Program-made: the position numbers and the translations under genes | Shown here: in pieces, positions 18,359-27,008 of the stretch | How positions within the stretch are numbered: position 1 is the stretch's first letter | How the letters are laid out: each line of letters opens with the position of its first letter | Assembly (NCBI GenBank): GCA_021734665.1 | Contig: JAIPIN010000004.1 | Span: 1-40,471 of the forward strand | Direction: 5' to 3' | Length of the DNA stretch: 40,471 nucleotides | DNA from: Kiritimatiellales bacterium | GTDB lineage: Bacteria > Patescibacteriota > Gracilibacteria > Peribacterales > Peribacteraceae | Notes under the pieces: model-generated | Seen by the model: the letters and a program-made list of their open reading frames with translations, nothing else | What the model was told of the DNA's origin: nothing | The model's database searches: none

Positions 18359-19939
18359 ATGCATTCGTGGATACGAAAAATAAGAATAGAGATTTTTGCA
18401 TTACCTGCGCTACTAACAGGCATAGGACTTATTTTGTTTGCTACATATTCACATGGATGTGGATTTTCTCCAGATAGCATTAGTTACATGTCCATTGCTC
18501 ACAATTTAATTGATGGGAAAGGTTTTACTAGCATTACTTATGACGGAAATATATTTACACCACTTACAGTGTTTCCCCCTGCATATCCGGTTGTTTTAGC
18601 GATAACAAGCTTTCTTTTAAAAATTGATATTCAAGAAGCAACACCGTGGATCTCAATTATACTCATAAGCTTCAGTATCATAATAAGTGCAAAGATACTG
18701 TATAAGTTAACCAATTCAATAAAAGCAATATTCGCTGGAACCTTTTTGCTTCTATTCTGCCCACACTTTCTAGTAGTACATCTATTCGCATTGAGCGAGC
18801 CTCTGTATTTTTTCTCTATGTTTTTAACTTTTCTGTTAATGACATATTATTTAGAAGATACAAAAAGAACTTATTTGCTGATAGCGATAGGTTGCACAAC
18901 CACTCTGGCAATGCTTACTCGCTATATTGGAATCGCATTATTAGGTGCATGTTGTATTACACTTCTATGGAATCAAAGGAGATCACTGATTCAATCGATT
19001 CCAAAAATCTTAACTTTTTGCATATTTACTTCTATTCCACTTCTTTTGTGGTTTATAAGGAATGTAATAATTTCAGGAACAATTGCCAATAGGAGCATTG
19101 GATTCAATCTTGAGAATACAAGATCAGTAATAGAAGCAATTGGTGCTTCTGTATATACATTAATTGTCCCCGAGATTATCCATCCTGCAGCAAGAGCAAT
19201 ACTCTTTATATTAATAATAATTGGAATATTGCCATGCAATTACAAACTATTTGCATCTAAATGGAGATCTTCTAAAAAGAGAGATACATCCTCATTAACA
19301 TTTCTGCTAATTACATTTGCGTTATTACATTTTGCTTTAGTTGTCCTTATTCATCTTTCTCTTAACAAGATAAGCTTAAACGAAGCAAACAGGTTATTAG
19401 CACCGTCATATATTGTTTTTATATTATTATTTGTTAAAGAATTTACACTGTTTTGTAAGAGCGCGCCTGGTATTTATTGTCTGATTTCAAAAATAATTTT
19501 CACTGCTATTTTATGCGGATATATTTTTGCAAGTTGCGTATGGGTAACACAAATCCATAATAATGGTGCAGGATTTTCAGCAAAAGCATGGAGAGAATCA
19601 CCAACAATGTTATTCATCTCAAATTTATCTAATTCAATTCCAATCTATTCAAACGCACCTGAAGCAATTTATTTTCTTACTGGTAGAATAACTAATCACA
19701 TTCCACAAAAAGAAAACTCACTTAAAAACATACCTAATGATAATTATTTGAATGAAGTATCTGATATGGAAAAAGCACTTATATCTCAACAAGGCATCGT
19801 AGTGTTCTTTAATAATGTTGATTGGAAATATTATTTGCCAAGTAGAGCAGAACTAAAAGAGCCATTATCACTACAATTAATCAAATCAACAGAAGATGGC
19901 GAAGTGTATGCAAAAGATACAAATCAACAATACAATTAA
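18359..19939 (+). CDS. polytopic membrane protein, ArnT/PMT-like (GT-C) glycosyltransferase candidate
   Basis: 526 aa, about 10 TM segments; N-terminal SPDSISYMSIAHNLIDGKGF resembles the first periplasmic loop of GT-C proteins. Confidence 0.7.
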   Translation: MHSWIRKIRIEIFALPALLTGIGLILFATYSHGCGFSPDSISYMSIAHNLIDGKGFTSITYDGNIFTPLTVFPPAYPVVLAITSFLLKIDIQEATPWISIILISFSIIISAKILYKLTNSIKAIFAGTFLLLFCPHFLVVHLFALSEPLYFFSMFLTFLLMTYYLEDTKRTYLLIAIGCTTTLAMLTRYIGIALLGACCITLLWNQRRSLIQSIPKILTFCIFTSIPLLLWFIRNVIISGTIANRSIGFNLENTRSVIEAIGASVYTLIVPEIIHPAARAILFILIIIGILPCNYKLFASKWRSSKKRDTSSLTFLLITFALLHFALVVLIHLSLNKISLNEANRLLAPSYIVFILLFVKEFTLFCKSAPGIYCLISKIIFTAILCGYIFASCVWVTQIHNNGAGFSAKAWRESPTMLFISNLSNSIPIYSNAPEAIYFLTGRITNHIPQKENSLKNIPNDNYLNEVSDMEKALISQQGIVVFFNNVDWKYYLPSRAELKEPLSLQLIKSTEDGEVYAKDTNQQYN

Positions 19940-19942
19940 TTA

Positions 19943-20269
19943 CTAATTGGTGCCCAATCCCTCCTCAATCAACTTCTTTCCTTCTTGAATCTTTTCTACT
20001 CCTTCTTGCAAAGCATCAATGCGCTGTTTTGTTTCTTCTACCCCGCCCTTTACGGTGTCCACTACTGCCTTTCCAGTATCAACAACATCTTTCACTTGAT
20101 CTGCAGCATTATGCACAGCGCCAGAAGATGTCATCCTAATACCTGCAAAAAAATCCATAATACGAACCTGTCGATCTTTTATAGAAGAACATCCTACTAA
20201 TAACATGCCTCCAACAATCAAAACGAGGAGGAAAACCGAGCCGCTAGAAAACTGACGACTTGAAGACAT
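19943..20269 (-). CDS. small putative lipoprotein with coiled-coil C-terminus
   Basis: Signal peptide with lipobox-like LLVGC followed by SSIKD; 108 aa. Confidence 0.65.
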   Translation of the reverse strand: MSSSRQFSSGSVFLLVLIVGGMLLVGCSSIKDRQVRIMDFFAGIRMTSSGAVHNAADQVKDVVDTGKAVVDTVKGGVEETKQRIDALQEGVEKIQEGKKLIEEGLGTN

Positions 20270-20276
20270 ACACTGG

Positions 20277-20654
20277 TTAAGATTTTTCTGGCTCTGTACC
20301 TTCTACTACTCCAGTTCCATATTTTTCAAAAAGTTTTTCAAAAGATCCATCGGATTCTTCCAAAGCCCGGTTTAGCATTTTAGCTTCATCCGTTGCAAGA
20401 TTAAGAGTAGAAGAAATATTGGAAGTAGACTTTTCACTTTCTAATTCTGCAACTACATCATCTGCGCCTAACGATGCATGCAAAACAATAAACGCGCTAC
20501 AACTATCACACTGAAGCTGTAAAAGCATTGCATTGTTTGCAACAACACGCACCGCAGAAAAATCCACTGGAACACGACTGCCACATTGCGGGCAACGCAT
20601 CTGTTGGTATATCCGCTGGAGGATTTTCTGCAAAGTGTGTGGGTCGATCTCCAT
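20277..20654 (-). CDS. zinc-ribbon protein (CPQCG...CDSC), likely start MEIDPHTLQK
   Basis: Two CxxC knuckles; acidic C-terminus. Confidence 0.65.
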   Translation of the reverse strand: MEIDPHTLQKILQRIYQQMRCPQCGSRVPVDFSAVRVVANNAMLLQLQCDSCSAFIVLHASLGADDVVAELESEKSTSNISSTLNLATDEAKMLNRALEESDGSFEKLFEKYGTGVVEGTEPEKS

Positions 20655-20841
20655 GCAACACTTATTATACCACATCAATCATTCTTCAACAAAAATTCTG
20701 CACTTTATCCGCCAAGTGGAATGAATAATTAACAATTGAATATTAAAATTAACATTAATAAATATGTTTATGATTGCCAATCATCAATTGTCAATTATCA
20801 GAACAACTGCAACAATAAAAAAATAGGTGTAGAATCGAAGT

Positions 20842-21342
20842 ATGTCGCAAGTTCGTCAGCACATGTTTGCTTTAGTTGTCACAGCAGCTGTGATTTCTGT
20901 ATTTAGCTTCCAAAGTTTTCGCGCATCTGTGCAACCAAGTGTTTTGGAACCAATACGAATAGAAATCGGCATTGAACATGAGTTGCCTCTCTCTATCTCT
21001 TTAAGTGCAAGTGAACTTAAAGGAAGCGGTCTTATAGATATTAAACAAGATGGCGAAGAAACCATATCAGTTAACCTACCTAGCAGTTGGCAACGCAAAG
21101 AAGTTCGCAATGTTCCATTGAGCGAAGTCACTTCAGAAAATACATCGTTTGGATTCAAGCGCTATCAAATGCCCGCCGGAGCTTCGGTAACATTCACAAT
21201 CCCCGAATACCCCGACACAATGCTTATCCACAATCCATCTGGCATCACAATGAAAGTGAATTTAAAAATTGTAGATTTACAGACGAATACAGTTGAGACG
21301 AATGTTGTGCTAGTTCAGGATTCGCCTGCACAACTGTGGTAA
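20842..21342 (+). CDS. secreted or membrane-anchored hypothetical protein
   Basis: 166 aa with N-terminal hydrophobic segment; -10-like TAGAAT immediately upstream. Confidence 0.65.
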   Translation: MSQVRQHMFALVVTAAVISVFSFQSFRASVQPSVLEPIRIEIGIEHELPLSISLSASELKGSGLIDIKQDGEETISVNLPSSWQRKEVRNVPLSEVTSENTSFGFKRYQMPAGASVTFTIPEYPDTMLIHNPSGITMKVNLKIVDLQTNTVETNVVLVQDSPAQLW

Positions 21343-21508
21343 TATGAGGCGCTGCATAATGAGGTGTATGTCGTTTGTTATACAGTCAGAAAAAATTGAG
21401 AATTGAGAATTGAGAATTAGGTATGCAGTGATATGTTATAGACATTTTTCATTATTCATTCTTCATTTTTCATTATTTTTCATTATTAACTGCTATAAGC
21501 TAATTACC

Positions 21509-22273
21509 ATGCACCTAATCCCCATTACCACCCCTCTACTTAAAGAAGGAGACGACCTTATCTCCATTCTTATAAGCAATACTGAATTTAAAGAAGGAGA
21601 CATATTAGCTATTTCATCCAAAGCAATTGCCACTGTAGAAGGTGCAGCAATTAAACTGGGCAATATTAAAGTTACAAAAGAAGCCGAAGAGTTATCTGAA
21701 CATTGCGGCAAAACTCCAGTGCTAAGGCAAGCAATGCTAGATGAAACTGCTCGTCTTAATGGAAAAGTAGTTGGTAAATGCGAGCATGCTGTTTTAACAG
21801 AAGTGAAACCTTATGGCCTAGAAGAAGGAACTATTATGGCTGCAAGTGCAGGGCTAGATCAGTCTAATATTCCAGAAGGCTATACAATTGGATGGCCATT
21901 GGACCCTCTTAAATCAATTAAGAAATTACGAAAAGACTTAAATGAAAAAACCGGAACAAATGTTGCGCTACTTATTACTGATTCGTGTTGCAGACCTAGA
22001 CGTATAGGAGTGACAGCTATTGCATTGGTCGTAAGCGGATTTGACCCTCTGGAAGACCAGCGCGGTAAGAAAGATCTATTCGGACGATCAATGACAATGA
22101 CACAAGAGGCTCGAGCAGATCAGCTAGCCACAGCTGCAAATATTCTTATGGGGAATACAGATGCATCTGTTCCTGCAGTAATTATAAGAGATCACAATAT
22201 CCCCCTTTCAGACTTTGAAGGATGGGTTCCAGGGCTAGATCCGGAAGATGATTTGTTTCATGGAATCATTTGA
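21509..22273 (+). CDS. coenzyme F420-0:L-glutamate ligase (CofE) family protein
   Basis: MHLIPITTPLLKEGDDL...DILAISSKAIATVEGAAI...DSCCRPRRIGVTAIALVVSGFDPLEDQRGKKDLFGRSMTMTQEARADQLA: CofE/FbiB-type family. Confidence 0.85.
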   Translation: MHLIPITTPLLKEGDDLISILISNTEFKEGDILAISSKAIATVEGAAIKLGNIKVTKEAEELSEHCGKTPVLRQAMLDETARLNGKVVGKCEHAVLTEVKPYGLEEGTIMAASAGLDQSNIPEGYTIGWPLDPLKSIKKLRKDLNEKTGTNVALLITDSCCRPRRIGVTAIALVVSGFDPLEDQRGKKDLFGRSMTMTQEARADQLATAANILMGNTDASVPAVIIRDHNIPLSDFEGWVPGLDPEDDLFHGII

Positions 22274-22382
22274 AAGGATTAAAAAGAGACAAAGGAGACA
22301 AAAGAAATAAAGGGGTAAATCAGACCATGCTCCTTTAACTCTTTTGCTTCCTTTAACTCTTTTGGCTCTTTACAATACCCCC

Positions 22383-22970
22383 ATGAACTTCGTCGTATTA
22401 TCCTCATCTCGCGGAACTACCTTCCAAGCCGTATTGGACCGTATGGCAGACGGATCTTTGACTGCAAAATGCTTGGGGCTTGTAACAGATAAAGATGATC
22501 GCGGATGCATAAAAAAGGCAAAGAGTGCAGGCTTACCTGTAGTAATAGTAGAAAGAGAACACGGTCAAGATCGTGAGACTTACAACAAGAGATTAGACAA
22601 AGCGATCAGTAAACTCGGAAAGGTAGATGCGATTGCAGCGTTGGGCTGGATGTTTATTCTTACTCCTTGGTTTGTTCAAAAATGGGCAGGCAGAATCGTA
22701 AATGTTCATCCTGCACTTCTGCCAAAGCACCCCGGAGCTCATGGAATAGAAGAAACATTAAATGCAGGCGATAGTGAGTCTGGAATGACCATCCATATTA
22801 TTGATGAAGGTGTAGATACAGGTAAAATCCTTGTACAAAAAAGTTGTACAATTGAAGAGGATGATACGGAAGAAACGCTAAAAGATCGTATACAAGCCCT
22901 AGAAAAAGAGTGGTATCCAAAGGTATTACAGATGATTGAAACTGGTGAGATTATTTTACCAGTATCCTAG
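22383..22970 (+). CDS. purN: phosphoribosylglycinamide formyltransferase
   Basis: MNFVVLSSSRGTTFQAVLD...VNVHPALLPKHPGAHGIEETLNAGDSESGMTIHIIDEGVDTGKIL. Confidence 0.9.
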   Translation: MNFVVLSSSRGTTFQAVLDRMADGSLTAKCLGLVTDKDDRGCIKKAKSAGLPVVIVEREHGQDRETYNKRLDKAISKLGKVDAIAALGWMFILTPWFVQKWAGRIVNVHPALLPKHPGAHGIEETLNAGDSESGMTIHIIDEGVDTGKILVQKSCTIEEDDTEETLKDRIQALEKEWYPKVLQMIETGEIILPVS

Positions 22971-22989
22971 TTAACCAAACCTGCCGTAT

Positions 22990-23105
22990 GTCATCCTGAG
23001 TGCGCCGCCGGTCGCACTTCGATACGTCCCGCTAAAGCGTGACTACTCAGTATGACACGGCGGCGTGCCTGTCCTGAGTATGTCGAAGGGTATCGAAGAG
23101 TGACA
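22990..23105. repeat. composite intergenic palindromic element
   Basis: Interleaved inverted repeats GTCATCCTGAGT...ACTCAGTATGAC and CGCCGCCG...CGGCGGCG, plus CCTGTCCTGAGTATGTCGAAGG. Confidence 0.75.
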
Positions 23106-23170
23106 ATTGCCTTTTAGATACGCATTATCCACATTAGGAAATCACTCATGCATTCCCTTATACTTATTTC

Positions 23171-23884
23171 ATGCCAACTCCAAGTTTCACTCTAAAGTGC
23201 ACGCAAAATAAATTAATCACACACAATGTGTACGAAGTGCGATTAGAAAAACCGGAAGGGTTCACATTTAAACCCGGACAATTTGCATTGCTTGATGTTC
23301 CACTACTAGATAATCCGGATGACATTCAAGCTCGAGCATATTCAATTGCATCTACTCCAGATGAAGATGACTTATTGTTTGCAATTAAAATAAAACCAGA
23401 TGGAAGAGCCGGAAAGTGGGTAAAAGAATCACTTAAAGAAGGAGATGAAATACGCATTCAAGCTCCACTTGGCAACTTTACTTTTAACAAAGATAGCGAC
23501 CGTGATTGCCTATTTGTATGCACAGGAGTGGGCGCTGCACCATTCCGCTCTCAGATACTTGGCGCATTAAAAGCAGGAAATAAATGCAAGATGGATTTGA
23601 TAATTGGAGTGTTTGCAGAAGAAGATATTTTTTGGAGCGATCTTCATGAAGAAATTACTGCAACTCATCCAAATGTTCACGTACATATAACTCTCTCCGA
23701 ACCTAAACCAACTTGGGAAGGATACAAAGGAAGAGTGCAAGAAGTGATTCCCAATATAGAAAACTTTAAAGAGCGAAATATTTATCTATGTGGCAACCCT
23801 GCAATGACAACTAATGTGAAAAAAATGTGCCTAGAGGAATGGGAGATTCCTAAAGAGCAAGTGCATATGGAGGGATATATTTGA
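23171..23884 (+). CDS. ferredoxin/flavodoxin--NADP(+) reductase-like FAD/NAD-binding oxidoreductase
   Basis: FKPGQFALLDV...ARAYSIASTP; FVCTGVGAAPFRSQI; NIYLCGNPAMTTNVKKMCLEEWEIPKEQVHMEGYI. Confidence 0.9.
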   Translation: MPTPSFTLKCTQNKLITHNVYEVRLEKPEGFTFKPGQFALLDVPLLDNPDDIQARAYSIASTPDEDDLLFAIKIKPDGRAGKWVKESLKEGDEIRIQAPLGNFTFNKDSDRDCLFVCTGVGAAPFRSQILGALKAGNKCKMDLIIGVFAEEDIFWSDLHEEITATHPNVHVHITLSEPKPTWEGYKGRVQEVIPNIENFKERNIYLCGNPAMTTNVKKMCLEEWEIPKEQVHMEGYI

Positions 23885-24024
23885 CCTCACCCCTATCCCC
23901 TCTCCTACTTCGTTTTTCTCACCAAGAGGCAGGAGACATTCCAAAAGAGCAAGTTCATATGGAGGGGTATATTTGACCTCACCCCTATCCCCTCTCCTAC
24001 TTCGTTTTTCTCACCAAGAGGCAG
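23842..24024. repeat. 92-bp tandem duplication of the FNR gene 3' end plus spacer
   Basis: 23846-23932 and 23938-24024 align at a constant 92-nt offset. Confidence 0.9.
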
Positions 24025-24207
24025 TAGGGATTACATTTCAATTCTATTTATAGTCAGGAGAGGGGTAACGATTTTAAACAAAACACAAACATTCCCCTTC
24101 TCCTGAACATAAGATTTTAAGAAAAGTATCTCAAATATTTGAGAATATTATTGCGATGCAGAAAAAGGGTTTAGTACCCTGTGGGGCATCTTCGAGGGAT
24201 GAGGTCA

Positions 24208-25395
24208 TTAAAGAACCTTCAAAAACTCATCAAACAGATAATTTGCATCCTCTGGCCCAGGGGTCGCTTCAGGGTGGAATTGTACTGCAAAGAATTTTCC
24301 TGATTCGTGGCGGATACCCTCTACAGTCCCATCATTTGCATTTGTAAACCAGACCTTCCAATCGGCTGGCAAACTTTTTTCATCCACTGCAAAGCCATGG
24401 TTCTGAGATGTGATGATACATTTCTGCCCCGGCTTAACAGAATGCTCCCCTCCACCTGTGGGGGAGGGGCTGAGGGTGGGGGCATGCTCTATACATGGCT
24501 GATTAACTCCCCTATGACCGTACTTTAATTTGTAAGTATCACCACCAACTGCGAGAGCGAGTATCTGTGTACCGAGGCAAATTCCAAATGTAGGAATCCC
24601 CTTTTGAATACTGTTTGCAACTTGTGCGATTGTCTCTTTACACATTTTAGGATCACCCGGACCGTTGGAAATAAATACTGCGTCATATTCCAAATCGGAA
24701 GCTTCTAAATCAAAATTCCATGGAATACGATGAACTGTTACTCCCCTTTTTAGGAAAGATCTTAGGATGTCATTTTTAATTCCACAATCAAATACGGCGA
24801 CGGTTGGGGCGTTGGGTGTGGGGTGTGGGGTGTTGGGCTCATATGTTTTCACTTCTTTAACACTTACCTCATCCACAAGGTTTGAAAGGTTTGGGTCTTC
24901 AATTCTTAATTCTTCATTCTTAATTCTTAATTCCGAACCGTCTTGAACAATCCTGCCAAGCATCACTCCATGTTCCCTGAGCTTCTTGGTAAGTGCTCTC
25001 GTATCAATCCCTGTAATCCCCGGAATTTTGTGATGCTCCATCCAATTACTAAGCGAGCTAACAGCCTTGTAGTGGCTAAAATCTGGGCTTTGCTGTGTAA
25101 CAACTACTCCGCGAACATGGATAGCCTCGCTCTCGAAGTGTTCACTAAATCCCCAGCCTTCGCTCTGCGAGCTACGGCCGGCAGGCCATTCGTTCGATTC
25201 TGCGCTGGGTACACCGTAATTACCAATTAATGGATATGTGAATGTAAGAATCTGACCTCTATAACTGGGATCAGTAAGGCTCTCGACGTATCCAGCCATT
25301 CCTGTGTTAAATACTACCTCACCATCACTATCGCCCAAAAAACCAAACGGCTGACCAGAGAAGGTGGTACCGTCGCTTAAGATTAGTTGAGTCAT
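24208..25395 (-). CDS. carA: carbamoyl-phosphate synthase small subunit with several in-frame repeat-derived insertions
   Basis: LILSDGTTFSGQPFG..., FGICLGTQILALAVGG, ITSQNHGFAVD, FAVQFHPEATPGPEDANYLFDEF. Confidence 0.95.
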   Translation of the reverse strand: MTQLILSDGTTFSGQPFGFLGDSDGEVVFNTGMAGYVESLTDPSYRGQILTFTYPLIGNYGVPSAESNEWPAGRSSQSEGWGFSEHFESEAIHVRGVVVTQQSPDFSHYKAVSSLSNWMEHHKIPGITGIDTRALTKKLREHGVMLGRIVQDGSELRIKNEELRIEDPNLSNLVDEVSVKEVKTYEPNTPHPTPNAPTVAVFDCGIKNDILRSFLKRGVTVHRIPWNFDLEASDLEYDAVFISNGPGDPKMCKETIAQVANSIQKGIPTFGICLGTQILALAVGGDTYKLKYGHRGVNQPCIEHAPTLSPSPTGGGEHSVKPGQKCIITSQNHGFAVDEKSLPADWKVWFTNANDGTVEGIRHESGKFFAVQFHPEATPGPEDANYLFDEFLKVL

Positions 25396-25491
25396 ATTGG
25401 AGAGAGAATACAGAATATCCAAATGAAAGCGAATCTATTTCTCTTCGATTGACAAAAGTATTCATAAATAGCTTAATCATATGCCTATACA

Positions 25492-25520
25492 TTGAAGAAA
25501 TCGCCATTTTTAGGTATAAT
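25492..25520 (+). promoter_or_regulatory. sigma70-like promoter TTGAAG-N17-TATAAT
   Basis: TTGAAG 25492-25497, 17-nt spacer, TATAAT 25515-25520, ATG at 25531. Confidence 0.6.
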
Positions 25521-25530
25521 GATTAGATTT

Positions 25531-26997
25531 ATGTTGAACAAATACAACAAAACTCAAAGTGATGATTCCTGCAGCCGCGAGCACCGGTTGGTGCATAAGT
25601 TGCGCGAAGGTAGCAATCATGAATATGAACAATCAGAAAATGAATTGTCACCAAATGAACTCGAGTACGCTCAGAGATTTGCGGAAGGTAATACCGAAAG
25701 AGGAAGATCAGAAAAAAGAGATGAAGTTATGAGGTTGTTTTCTACTGATTCAGATCCAAATGCAAAATCTGAGACGAAGGGAGATAAAAAAGAAAATACC
25801 GATAAAAAAGATAAAGAACCAAGAGTTAAAGGAACTGAAAAAAGCTCTAATCTCAAAGAAAAAGAACAACGCAAGAAAGCTGAACAAAAACTTGAACAAA
25901 ACATTGCAGAACACGAAAGACGTTGGGGACAAGTAGATCTGTCACATCACAAACCGCCATTTATCAAAAGCCCCGAATTAAGAACTGGTATTGCAATTGG
26001 AGCTACTCCAATGGTTGCATCATATGCAGCCAGCCTTGGGAGCATACCACTTGCCGCTACAAGCATTGGTGCTGCGGGAATAGGAGCATATTATGGAAAG
26101 AAAAAATTATTCCCAAACATGCCAAATGCGGGACCAGCAATTGGTGCAATTGGAGGTATAGCAGCTGCATCTTCAATAGGATCAGTGACAAATGGAATAA
26201 TGGGATTTATGCAAAGCATAGGAGGGCCATTTGGGAAGATATTAAACTTTGGAATACCTTCAGTGTTATCTGGACTAGCAACAGGTGCATTAGGCACATC
26301 AATTGGTTATCGGCTTGGTAAAAAAATAGGTAAGCCAAAATGGCCTGAAGCTGCTGCAGCTGCTGGAGGAATTTTAGGCCTAGTCACTCCGCCTGCGATT
26401 GCTGCATCTACTGGCATAACCGCTGGTGGAATTGCAAGTTATACTGCAACTATACCAACTTTAGGCGCAGGTATATCTAGCTTAATTCCTGCGTCTGCCT
26501 TGGGACTTACGGTTGGTGCAGGCGCAGCCACATTGTATGGACTTGGTCATGCACACGGGAAACTTTGGAACAGACCAAAAGCAGGAATTTGGAAAACAAT
26601 GCTTACGGGAGGCACCATTGGAATTCCATCAATAATGCTGGGAGGGCTAAATAAATTGGGTTGGAAACCAGCAAAGAAAGTTGCAAACAGCATTGCAGAT
26701 GCAGCAAACAAAAACTACGAATCTGCAAAAAATATGTTGTTAAAATTAAAAGTTCCAATAGCTACACCTGTCGCTAAGGTCGCAGGCAATGCTCTTTTTT
26801 CACCTATTGCTGGATTAATTAATGGATGGAACAAGGCAAACGCACCATCCGAAGCTCAGGAAAAATTGGGAGTACCAGGTAAAATCGTTCGTGCCCCATT
26901 TAATCTAGCAGGCAGAATTGCACATTCTCCAATTGACATAGTTAATTGGGCGTTAGAAGAAACGCCAGAACATTGGCCATTATCAGGTCAAAATTAA
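25531..26997 (+). CDS. Gly/Ala-rich membrane protein with charged N-terminus, start MLNKYNKTQ
   Basis: Start re-assigned because the upstream TTG lies in a promoter-like -35; repeated G/A-rich hydrophobic segments with GxxxG-like spacing. Confidence 0.75.
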   Translation: MLNKYNKTQSDDSCSREHRLVHKLREGSNHEYEQSENELSPNELEYAQRFAEGNTERGRSEKRDEVMRLFSTDSDPNAKSETKGDKKENTDKKDKEPRVKGTEKSSNLKEKEQRKKAEQKLEQNIAEHERRWGQVDLSHHKPPFIKSPELRTGIAIGATPMVASYAASLGSIPLAATSIGAAGIGAYYGKKKLFPNMPNAGPAIGAIGGIAAASSIGSVTNGIMGFMQSIGGPFGKILNFGIPSVLSGLATGALGTSIGYRLGKKIGKPKWPEAAAAAGGILGLVTPPAIAASTGITAGGIASYTATIPTLGAGISSLIPASALGLTVGAGAATLYGLGHAHGKLWNRPKAGIWKTMLTGGTIGIPSIMLGGLNKLGWKPAKKVANSIADAANKNYESAKNMLLKLKVPIATPVAKVAGNALFSPIAGLINGWNKANAPSEAQEKLGVPGKIVRAPFNLAGRIAHSPIDIVNWALEETPEHWPLSGQN

Positions 26998-27008
26998 ATA
27001 TTAAACAT

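Noticed and set aside
25492-25530. TTG start MKKSPFLGIMIRF for the Gly/Ala-rich protein
   Set aside because: Region coincides with a TTGAAG-N17-TATAAT promoter; ATG at 25531 is more plausible.
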